This document shows, piece by piece, positions 11,040 through 21,912 of a DNA stretch of 64,000 bases (positions are counted from its first letter, which is position 1; every line of letters starts with the position of its first letter). Source of the DNA: Icerya purchasi (Eukaryota; Arthropoda; Insecta; Hemiptera; Monophlebidae); NCBI GenBank assembly GCA_039619475.1, contig CM077115.1, forward strand, positions 479,210,400 to 479,274,399, read 5' to 3'. The notes beneath the pieces were generated by a model. The model saw nothing but the letters and a program-made list of their open reading frames with translations, was not told the origin of the DNA and did not search any database. Both the position numbers and the translations under genes were made by a program.

Positions 11040-12140
11040 TCTCTGTGTTATTAAATTAACCCAAGTATATTTTTATTCATTTGTTACGCAAACTTTTGTT
11101 CAAATCTTTCGTAATATGTCGTGCACACATTTATATCCCACAGACACTACTCGCTTCATTACCACGAATACATCTCTTTCATTGTTACTTATCATAACAT
11201 AGTTTTTCCTGAAATTGTAGAAAAATTCTCTTCGTTCCATTCTTCCAAGGTGTTTTATTTCCTAATTTCAAATCATGCATAATTATTTAAGAATCAAATT
11301 AAGTATATTTTATCATTTCCAAAAAATTAATCATCTCTGTACAAGGCATTAACTCATTTTTCAAAACAAACATATTATTTTTTTAATCTATCGTACATAT
11401 CATTTTTATCATTCAAATTTTTTTCTGAATTCACAAATAGTTAACCTATAGAAAACATATTATTGTAAACATACATGACGAAGTCACTCCTCATAATTAC
11501 ATCATGAATTCATTTTTTTCATTTTTTTTTACCATCATGAAATTGTAGTAGTGTTTTTAATTTTTTATTTTCCATACGTGACAAAAGCAATAAAATCACG
11601 ACATCTATGAATACACACCATATGCTTCCAATAACCTATCATGCATTTTTTTAATTTAGTCCAAGCATACTATTTTTTCAATAACAAAGCCGATCATACA
11701 TAATTTTTTCTTCTATATAATCACTAATCTATGAAAACACTTGATTCGTTTTACTCATACTGTAGCAACCACTCCTTTTCCCTCATGCTAACAAACTTCA
11801 AAATTTAATAATATAACACGAAATTAATCTAAATATCTGTTCATGCTATTAAAATTAATATATCAATCTTTACATTCCTTTTGTACATTTCTGAAAAAAT
11901 CCTACAACATGTTTTAAAATTAATCGAAGTATACTATTTTATTACCTAAAATCAATTATTCTCTCATACAGTTTTTTTCCAATCATCCATAATGTTTTTT
12001 CTGTATTGTCATTATTACAAAGTCATACAAAACAACAACACATTTTTATTCATAATGAATCCTTCATTCCATTCCGTTCATGCTATATACCATTATCATT
12101 CAATTCAACGTTATGAAATTAGTATAAATATACATTCATG
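11040..12140. repeat. Second field of the AATTARCCYAAGTATA motif
   Basis: Diverged copies of the same motif occur near 11053, 11293, 11655, 11822, 11918 and 12119. Words such as TTCAAATCATGCATAAT recur between them. The spacing is looser than in the outer field. Mirror copy: about 18817-19917. Confidence 0.5.
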
Positions 12141-12589
12141 CTAGCAAAGTTATTATCTCACCCTTTGCATTGTTCCAAGATGATTTATTTTACATTTTTT
12201 CTTTAAATTTCCCTCATACTATTATTTTTGAAATGTAGGATGATGACTATGATTAGAATTAATGATTATGAAGTGAGAGATGCATGGTGAAATTGTATTG
12301 TCATTATATGCGAGATGATGTGTGTTTGTGGGTGAGTATGGATGCATGTAAAATATATGACTGTGTTAGTAGAAAACATCTGTTCATGCGTGAACACAGG
12401 TACAGATACAGTTATAGAATGAGAGAGGTAAAAATATATATTTTGTTATGTTTGATATGTGCATGATAAAGAGGTTAACAAAGAATAATCACATTACCCT
12501 CACAACTTAGACATTGAGTTATACCTTTGCAATATTTTAGATGTAAAAGCAGTGACATTGACATGTGGTAAACGTTTTCATCACTTTTG

Positions 12590-13615
12590 ACTAATTATAA
12601 CCAATTTTCCAACATTTCTCTTCGTTTTTCCTACATTTTAATACTTTTACACCGTTTTAGTCAATTTTTACTATTTAATGCCATTTTTTTTCCAGTGTTT
12701 TTACCACCTTTCTCACAATTTTCATCATTCTTTCATCATCTTTGTTAGGTTTTTTCTTACAACTCTTTAACACTTCGATCGTTGCTAGTGATAACCATCA
12801 TTATTTATGCTTTCAATCCTTCCACTTCAGCAATGCACACATACAGCTTAGCAATCGCCGCAGCCATTGAACGTTGTAGGACTGCAATCGTGATCTCCAT
12901 TTGATTATTAGGATTTAAAAGTCACATCTTTGAACGCTTGATCTAATGCATCAACATGATTTTTTTATATTCGCCCACCCGCTGCTGGAGGTTCCACTTA
13001 ATATTCTCAACAGACTATCATACAGTCGTTTAATAAGAGATTCTGTAAGACCCGAGACATTTACTTAACGTTTTCCCAACACATTTACAGACCTACCCTG
13101 TACACTAAGGAAATCTTTAAACATCTCTGTAACCATTCCTTTTAAGCTGGCGGGAGCAAGGAACTCCTATAAACGTTTATCAATCAGCACTTCATCGTTC
13201 ATCGCCCTGGTTTCACTCGCCGTTGCACAGACATGTAATAAACATTTTCTTCTTTTACAATTTTCTTATGCTATAACACTATTACATCATTTTTCCTCGT
13301 TTCTAACTAATTGTAACAAGTTTTCCATTATTTCTTAGCATGTTCTTCTGTTTTAGGACCTTTTGCGCCATTTTTTCATCAATTTATGTTATTTCACATC
13401 GTTTTTCTGGTGATTTTAGTGCCTTTCACACAATTTTACTAATTATTTTCGACTATTTCTTAACATGTTCTTCTGTTTTAGGTCCTTTTTGCACTATTTT
13501 TTCATCAATTTATGTTATTTCACATCGTTTTTCTAGTGTTTTACTACCTTTTACACAATTTTACTCAATTTTTCCCCCATCTTTGAAGATTTTTTTTTTC
13601 ATTTATCTCATACAT
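12590..13615. repeat. T-rich degenerate repeats including a 125-bp tandem pair
   Basis: A unit beginning TTCTTARCATGTTCTTCTG occurs twice with a 125-bp offset (ATG at 13340 and 13465). Each copy is followed by a TTTTTCATCAATTTATG block and a TTTCACATCGTTTTTCT block. A more diverged version of the same words lies at 12600-12720. The ORF at 13340-13639 is an artefact of this array. Mirror copy: about 17342-18367. Confidence 0.6.
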
Positions 13616-13675
13616 TATATCTCCGAATGTGACGATTAGCTATCCTTTAAGTACATTTTTTAATTCAATATAAGT

Positions 13676-14070
13676 GAGGAGTACTTTTCAGGTCGACATG
13701 TATACTTCGTGATATGACATTCAATTCATTATTAATCTATGTTTCAACAGATTTGTGGTCGGTTGTTGGAGGTTTACAGAACTTTCTGTTGCATTGCTTA
13801 TAGTATAATGGTTCTTGTGTGCTAGTAAGATGATGGTGTTTTGTGGGGAATAATAAACATGGGAAAGAGAAGGAGTGCGTCCCATCAAGAAGGGGGAGTG
13901 ATGCTTTGTAATTAACTTGGGTATTGCGCGCATTGCATGGCAGTTATAATATGCTCGAGCAAAAATTAGTCGCTGTACTCGCATGGTGTTCATGTTATTC
14001 ATTAGATGTTCACACTGAGAGATGCAATGGGCTCATCAACAGATGGATCCATGCTATCATTTCGATTTTT
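13676..14070 (+). repeat. Direct duplication within the arm, copy A
   Basis: This roughly 395-bp block resembles 14451-14850 along its length, at an offset of about 780 bp. Both start GAGGAGTACTTTT, share ACATGTATACTTC and TTTACAGAAC, and end in a coding-looking stretch. Translated, copy A gives CYSLDVHTER...IHAII, where copy B gives CYTLNIHTEK...VHAII. Many differences are conservative in protein terms, which suggests the block once encoded something. Mirror: 16887-17281. Confidence 0.7.
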
Positions 14071-14450
14071 ATAATTGTAATCTGCACTGAGTATGTATGT
14101 ATTACAACGAACCAATCAACTCTGTTACAGATGGTAATGTTTGAGGATAGATAGTGAAACGTTCATTAGAACATGAATGTGTATACAAAGTGTTGTTACA
14201 TCACATGTATGTCATCAAATTAACTAAAATGTTGCGTCTATAGTAAAAAAAAGAAATGAGGGTTTTTCCCTAAGAGGGCGACTATAATAAAATTGATGCG
14301 ATTTTAGATGGAAATGGGGTATTTTACAGTAAAAACACTGTTTTGCACCTAAATGGTGAATATTCTGGAGGTTAAACGGCATTTTTCACACAAAATTTGA
14401 TGTTTTTTTATAAATGTAGCTATTTTACTCCTACATGGAGTAATTTCTGC

Positions 14451-14850
14451 ATGAGGAGTACTTTTTGGACTGACATGTATACTTCTTGATGTGGTATTCA
14501 ATTCATTCTGAAGCTATGTTTGAACAGCTTTGTAAATGGTTGGGGGGGGGGGGGGGGAGTTTACAGAACTTTTCTGCTGCATCAGTTATAGTATAATAGT
14601 TTTTATATGCTAGTGAGATGAAGGTATTTGGTTAGGAATAATAAATATGGGTAAGAGGTGGAGTGCATCCCAATCAAGCATGGGAGAGTATTGTTTGGGA
14701 ATTAACTCCATTATTTGCACACATTGCAATACAATTACATTCAGTTTGGTCAAAATTACTTGTTGTATATCGTTCATGTTATACATTAAACATTCACACT
14801 GAGAAACGGACTGGTCTCTTCGACATCAAGGTCCATGCGATCATTACACT
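14451..14850 (+). repeat. Direct duplication within the arm, copy B
   Basis: This is the partner of 13676-14070. It contains the G run 14542-14557 (16 G), whose right-arm counterpart 16402-16415 has 14 C. That is the only difference between the two arms that I could find. Mirror: 16109-16506. Confidence 0.7.
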
Positions 14851-15121
14851 CTTTTTCAACAATTTGCGACGTTTCATACTATTTTTTAATGTTTTGAACG
14901 GCTCTTATGATGTATTTCAGCACATTTTCACAGATACAAAGTTCGTAATGCGAAATAATTTGAATTATTTCGACAGTCTTTACACACAAATAAAATACTA
15001 TACCATTAACACACTCAACATGAAACAAATCATTACAAATAGAAATAAACATCGAAATTGCGCAGAAATTTTAAGGAAATTCAAGAAGCATAGTGTATAT
15101 GAAAATGAATATATTCTTTAA
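14645..15121 (+). other. Conserved open frame without ATG (left arm)
   Basis: A frame of about 158 codons is open from the stop at 14642-14644 to the stop at 15121. It has no early ATG. Its first third matches the translation of copy A of the direct duplication. The C-terminal part is Asn/Lys/Tyr-rich (TLNMKQIITNRNKHRN) with no recognisable motif. It could be the 3' exon of a spliced gene (a GGGTAAGAGG donor-like word lies at 14649, but in the wrong place to help) or a decaying gene. No function can be given. Confidence 0.35.
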
Positions 15122-15196
15122 ATCAACACTCCAAACTTGCAGTTTCAGAATTATATCAGACCCTGACTAAGAACCCCCTTGTTCCTTATGCTGCAT

Positions 15197-15762
15197 ATAT
15201 ATGTATATAATCATATAATATTAAATTATACATATAACTACATATGTACATATATATATCTAAATATATACATATATATATCTACATATATACACATATA
15301 TATCTAAATATATACATATATATCTACATATATACATATATATCTACATATATACATATATATATCTATATATATACATATATATATCTAAATATATACA
15401 TATATATCTACATATATACATATATATATATACATATATACATATATATATCTACATATATACATATATATCTACATATATACATATATATCTACATATA
15501 TACATATATATATCTCCATATATACATATATATATCTAAATATATACATATATATCTACATATATACATATATTATCTACATATATATACATATATATCT
15601 ACATATATACATATATATCTAAATATATACATATATATCTACAATTATACATATATATCTACATATATACGCATATATCTACATATATACATATATATAT
15701 CTAAATATATACATATATATCTACATATATATACATATATATATCAACATATATACATATAC
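15197..15762. repeat. A+T-only tandem repeat at the centre of the palindrome
   Basis: The 566-bp centre is made of roughly 20-bp units close to ATATATACATATATATCTAC, with variants CTAAAT and longer TA runs. It keeps one direction throughout and so is not itself part of the inverted repeat. The long Tyr/Ile frame across it (15244-15792) is an artefact. Confidence 0.9.
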
Positions 15763-15837
15763 ATGCAGCATAAGGAACAAGGGGGTTCTTAGTCAGGGTC
15801 TGATATAATTCTGAAACTGCAAGTTTGGAGTGTTGAT

Positions 15838-16314
15838 TTAAAGAATATATTCATTTTCATATACACTATGCTTCTTGAATTTCCTTAAAATTTCTGCGCA
15901 ATTTCGATGTTTATTTCTATTTGTAATGATTTGTTTCATGTTGAGTGTGTTAATGGTATAGTATTTTATTTGTGTGTAAAGACTGTCGAAATAATTCAAA
16001 TTATTTCGCATTACGAACTTTGTATCTGTGAAAATGTGCTGAAATACATCATAAGAGCCGTTCAAAACATTAAAAAATAGTATGAAACGTCGCAAATTGT
16101 TGAAAAAGAGTGTAATGATCGCATGGACCTTGATGTCGAAGAGACCAGTCCGTTTCTCAGTGTGAATGTTTAATGTATAACATGAACGATATACAACAAG
16201 TAATTTTGACCAAACTGAATGTAATTGTATTGCAATGTGTGCAAATAATGGAGTTAATTCCCAAACAATACTCTCCCATGCTTGATTGGGATGCACTCCA
16301 CCTCTTACCCATAT
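15838..16314 (-). other. Conserved open frame without ATG (right arm)
   Basis: Exact mirrored copy of 14645-15121 with an identical translation. It has no early ATG and no recognised domain. Confidence 0.35.
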
Positions 16315-19300
16315 TTATTATTCCTAACCAAATACCTTCATCTCACTAGCATATAAAAACTATTATACTATAACTGATGCAGCAGAAAAGTTCTGTAAAC
16401 TCCCCCCCCCCCCCCAACCATTTACAAAGCTGTTCAAACATAGCTTCAGAATGAATTGAATACCACATCAAGAAGTATACATGTCAGTCCAAAAAGTACT
16501 CCTCATGCAGAAATTACTCCATGTAGGAGTAAAATAGCTACATTTATAAAAAAACATCAAATTTTGTGTGAAAAATGCCGTTTAACCTCCAGAATATTCA
16601 CCATTTAGGTGCAAAACAGTGTTTTTACTGTAAAATACCCCATTTCCATCTAAAATCGCATCAATTTTATTATAGTCGCCCTCTTAGGGAAAAACCCTCA
16701 TTTCTTTTTTTTACTATAGACGCAACATTTTAGTTAATTTGATGACATACATGTGATGTAACAACACTTTGTATACACATTCATGTTCTAATGAACGTTT
16801 CACTATCTATCCTCAAACATTACCATCTGTAACAGAGTTGATTGGTTCGTTGTAATACATACATACTCAGTGCAGATTACAATTATAAAAATCGAAATGA
16901 TAGCATGGATCCATCTGTTGATGAGCCCATTGCATCTCTCAGTGTGAACATCTAATGAATAACATGAACACCATGCGAGTACAGCGACTAATTTTTGCTC
17001 GAGCATATTATAACTGCCATGCAATGCGCGCAATACCCAAGTTAATTACAAAGCATCACTCCCCCTTCTTGATGGGACGCACTCCTTCTCTTTCCCATGT
17101 TTATTATTCCCCACAAAACACCATCATCTTACTAGCACACAAGAACCATTATACTATAAGCAATGCAACAGAAAGTTCTGTAAACCTCCAACAACCGACC
17201 ACAAATCTGTTGAAACATAGATTAATAATGAATTGAATGTCATATCACGAAGTATACATGTCGACCTGAAAAGTACTCCTCACTTATATTGAATTAAAAA
17301 ATGTACTTAAAGGATAGCTAATCGTCACATTCGGAGATATAATGTATGAGATAAATGAAAAAAAAAATCTTCAAAGATGGGGGAAAAATTGAGTAAAATT
17401 GTGTAAAAGGTAGTAAAACACTAGAAAAACGATGTGAAATAACATAAATTGATGAAAAAATAGTGCAAAAAGGACCTAAAACAGAAGAACATGTTAAGAA
17501 ATAGTCGAAAATAATTAGTAAAATTGTGTGAAAGGCACTAAAATCACCAGAAAAACGATGTGAAATAACATAAATTGATGAAAAAATGGCGCAAAAGGTC
17601 CTAAAACAGAAGAACATGCTAAGAAATAATGGAAAACTTGTTACAATTAGTTAGAAACGAGGAAAAATGATGTAATAGTGTTATAGCATAAGAAAATTGT
17701 AAAAGAAGAAAATGTTTATTACATGTCTGTGCAACGGCGAGTGAAACCAGGGCGATGAACGATGAAGTGCTGATTGATAAACGTTTATAGGAGTTCCTTG
17801 CTCCCGCCAGCTTAAAAGGAATGGTTACAGAGATGTTTAAAGATTTCCTTAGTGTACAGGGTAGGTCTGTAAATGTGTTGGGAAAACGTTAAGTAAATGT
17901 CTCGGGTCTTACAGAATCTCTTATTAAACGACTGTATGATAGTCTGTTGAGAATATTAAGTGGAACCTCCAGCAGCGGGTGGGCGAATATAAAAAAATCA
18001 TGTTGATGCATTAGATCAAGCGTTCAAAGATGTGACTTTTAAATCCTAATAATCAAATGGAGATCACGATTGCAGTCCTACAACGTTCAATGGCTGCGGC
18101 GATTGCTAAGCTGTATGTGTGCATTGCTGAAGTGGAAGGATTGAAAGCATAAATAATGATGGTTATCACTAGCAACGATCGAAGTGTTAAAGAGTTGTAA
18201 GAAAAAACCTAACAAAGATGATGAAAGAATGATGAAAATTGTGAGAAAGGTGGTAAAAACACTGGAAAAAAAATGGCATTAAATAGTAAAAATTGACTAA
18301 AACGGTGTAAAAGTATTAAAATGTAGGAAAAACGAAGAGAAATGTTGGAAAATTGGTTATAATTAGTCAAAAGTGATGAAAACGTTTACCACATGTCAAT
18401 GTCACTGCTTTTACATCTAAAATATTGCAAAGGTATAACTCAATGTCTAAGTTGTGAGGGTAATGTGATTATTCTTTGTTAACCTCTTTATCATGCACAT
18501 ATCAAACATAACAAAATATATATTTTTACCTCTCTCATTCTATAACTGTATCTGTACCTGTGTTCACGCATGAACAGATGTTTTCTACTAACACAGTCAT
18601 ATATTTTACATGCATCCATACTCACCCACAAACACACATCATCTCGCATATAATGACAATACAATTTCACCATGCATCTCTCACTTCATAATCATTAATT
18701 CTAATCATAGTCATCATCCTACATTTCAAAAATAATAGTATGAGGGAAATTTAAAGAAAAAATGTAAAATAAATCATCTTGGAACAATGCAAAGGGTGAG
18801 ATAATAACTTTGCTAGCATGAATGTATATTTATACTAATTTCATAACGTTGAATTGAATGATAATGGTATATAGCATGAACGGAATGGAATGAAGGATTC
18901 ATTATGAATAAAAATGTGTTGTTGTTTTGTATGACTTTGTAATAATGACAATACAGAAAAAACATTATGGATGATTGGAAAAAAACTGTATGAGAGAATA
19001 ATTGATTTTAGGTAATAAAATAGTATACTTCGATTAATTTTAAAACATGTTGTAGGATTTTTTCAGAAATGTACAAAAGGAATGTAAAGATTGATATATT
19101 AATTTTAATAGCATGAACAGATATTTAGATTAATTTCGTGTTATATTATTAAATTTTGAAGTTTGTTAGCATGAGGGAAAAGGAGTGGTTGCTACAGTAT
19201 GAGTAAAACGAATCAAGTGTTTTCATAGATTAGTGATTATATAGAAGAAAAAATTATGTATGATCGGCTTTGTTATTGAAAAAATAGTATGCTTGGACTA

Positions 19301-20916
19301 AATTAAAAAAATGCATGATAGGTTATTGGAAGCATATGGTGTGTATTCATAGATGTCGTGATTTTATTGCTTTTGTCACGTATGGAAAATAAAAAATTAA
19401 AAACACTACTACAATTTCATGATGGTAAAAAAAAATGAAAAAAATGAATTCATGATGTAATTATGAGGAGTGACTTCGTCATGTATGTTTACAATAATAT
19501 GTTTTCTATAGGTTAACTATTTGTGAATTCAGAAAAAAATTTGAATGATAAAAATGATATGTACGATAGATTAAAAAAATAATATGTTTGTTTTGAAAAA
19601 TGAGTTAATGCCTTGTACAGAGATGATTAATTTTTTGGAAATGATAAAATATACTTAATTTGATTCTTAAATAATTATGCATGATTTGAAATTAGGAAAT
19701 AAAACACCTTGGAAGAATGGAACGAAGAGAATTTTTCTACAATTTCAGGAAAAACTATGTTATGATAAGTAACAATGAAAGAGATGTATTCGTGGTAATG
19801 AAGCGAGTAGTGTCTGTGGGATATAAATGTGTGCACGACATATTACGAAAGATTTGAACAAAAGTTTGCGTAACAAATGAATAAAAATATACTTGGGTTA
19901 ATTTAATAACACAGAGAAAAAAATATTATAGTGTCGGTGAGGTTAGTAATGTATGTTCAGAGGTCTTGACAGTGGGGCGCGAGTGGTAATAGTGGCCAGA
20001 ATGAATGAAAAAAGAAAATAATAATCTTTTAGTCAGCCTTTTTATGTTTGATGTGATAATTGTTCACAGATAGATGCATGTATCTTCGACGTTTTTTATA
20101 ATCAAGCTGTTGCTCTCGCACACATACATGCATACAGTCTCTCACTCGCACATTGCAACTCTGATCTGCTCATGCTAGCACGTTTTTTCTATAAACATGT
20201 TGTGTCTCGTAAGCTAGTAGGTTTTCTACCTGTTGCTCTATTGATCAACACACCTCATAGACGATCCCGTATATACCTCAAAAAATATATGTAAAATAAA
20301 AAAGTGTGATTATGAAAGATTTTAAACAATTAGAGAGAACTCTCTGGGTCTTAGGTTGTGTCTTACAAATTAATGAAAACTCACACAGCTGCGGAAAATA
20401 CTTGATGTACGTGATGTACATGAAAAAGTTGAACAGTTAGATTCGTTAAAGAAAGAATAAAAAATATAATGTTTTAGTCTAAAAAGATATGAACAAATTA
20501 TGCGGGATTATATTCGAAAATTAGACAATAATTACACGTACACTTTATACAACTGGTTCAGATTTTTGTAATATTCATCATTACCAGTACTTTAAGTTAA
20601 GAGGAGGAAAAAGAAATAGAGAAATAGTTAAATAGTTAAATAAACTGAATTGAAAAGGAGCGAAAAAAGATTAAAATTAATTAGGAAAAAATATATACAA
20701 TAGAATGAAAGATATGGAGGGAATTGAAGGCAAAGAAAAAATATATGTAAATATATAGAAATAAAATTTAAATATGTATAAAAATATATTTACAAAATGA
20801 TTAACAAAACACAAAAAACGAACGGACTGTCGATTAGGGAAAAAAATATATACATTAATATACAAAAATATATACAAATATACACAAAATTGATAAACGA
20901 TCGAAATAATGAATAG

Positions 20917-21912
20917 TTAATCCGTGCGAATTTTACATTGACAATCGATACAATCTTTTACTTTCATACAATTTCGAGTACTCCGTCGCAATATATCATC
21001 ATCGATATAATATTCTTCATCATGCTCATGCTCGTAACATGGTAGAAGTGATTTTATCGTATCATCCTGTTTTAATCTATCTGGTAGAAATGCATAAATG
21101 TCACCAACACAACTTGGAAATAATGTAATTATCATTTCTTTGGTGGCTGTAATGAACAACTGACTTAAATCATTTATATTGAGATTATTCATAAGCTTCA
21201 GCGGATGGATAACATGATCGTACCAGGCCTTCATCACCATAACGTTTTTCGCTGCACAATGAAAACTATCAATCTCATTATGATGTTTACAGGTTATCAA
21301 ATTGCTTATACCAAAATACTCTTCATGTAGATTCTCAATACTATGTAGTCGAAAGACTTGATCCATATTAACGATTTCATAGTCTAAATCACTCAACAAT
21401 TCAGACTTTTCGTTAAGTTCCATTAGTGTAAGTTTAGCATATACTGTTAAAATATATATGCGAGCTCTCGGTTTTTGAGATAATATCGTGAATATATCGC
21501 GTGCCATAAATATTTCTTCCCGACAGGGAAATAATGAAGGATTTTTCAAGTAATGACTCATCGAAGAACATTGTAAATGTGGCATTTTTGATGCATGCCA
21601 TGCTCTGCTTGGCTTATACAGCGTATGCAAACACTTTCCACCGGACATATTAATCATTGCTAGTTCAGTTACTCGAAAACCATAATCACAATCTACATGG
21701 ATGCTGATATCTAGAAAATATTCCGCTATATCTGCTTGTTCTGTTAATAATACAGGACCAATGATATTATGTACAAAAGATGTTGATTCTTCTGCTGTAT
21801 AACAATCATCTGACTGCGGTGATGGAGGTGATGAAGTTGTATGCGTGACACTATCACTCGAAAATGAATTCTGAATAAATTCGTCGACTTTCGAAACAAT
21901 GTTGTTATTCAT
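20917..21912 (-). CDS. Uncharacterised element-borne protein, 331 aa (right-arm copy)
   Basis: The translation is identical to the left-arm gene at 9045-10040, with ATG at 21912-21910 and the stop at 20917. The two genes are transcribed toward the centre of the palindrome. Both copies are intact, which fits a very recent origin of the palindrome, ongoing exchange between arms, or selection. Features and doubts about function are as for the left copy. Confidence 0.75.
   Translation of the reverse strand: MNNNIVSKVDEFIQNSFSSDSVTHTTSSPPSPQSDDCYTAEESTSFVHNIIGPVLLTEQADIAEYFLDISIHVDCDYGFRVTELAMINMSGGKCLHTLYKPSRAWHASKMPHLQCSSMSHYLKNPSLFPCREEIFMARDIFTILSQKPRARIYILTVYAKLTLMELNEKSELLSDLDYEIVNMDQVFRLHSIENLHEEYFGISNLITCKHHNEIDSFHCAAKNVMVMKAWYDHVIHPLKLMNNLNINDLSQLFITATKEMIITLFPSCVGDIYAFLPDRLKQDDTIKSLLPCYEHEHDEEYYIDDDILRRSTRNCMKVKDCIDCQCKIRTD

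Larger units (their letters stand above)
6055..15196. repeat. Left arm of the 9.1-kb inverted repeat
   Basis: Positions x up to 14541 pair with 30957-x; positions inside the G run pair with 30959-x. Every open frame of the left arm has an identical translation in the right arm at the mirrored place. The arm ends at CTGCAT (15191-15196), facing the same word at 15763-15768. Confidence 0.93.

Noticed and set aside
13721..14002. 93-codon ORF antisense to the direct duplication
   Set aside because: The other strand shows the better-conserved protein pattern between the two duplicate copies.
15244..15792. 182-codon Tyr/Ile-rich open frame across the centre
   Set aside because: It is the translation of the A+T tandem repeat and has no independent sign of coding.
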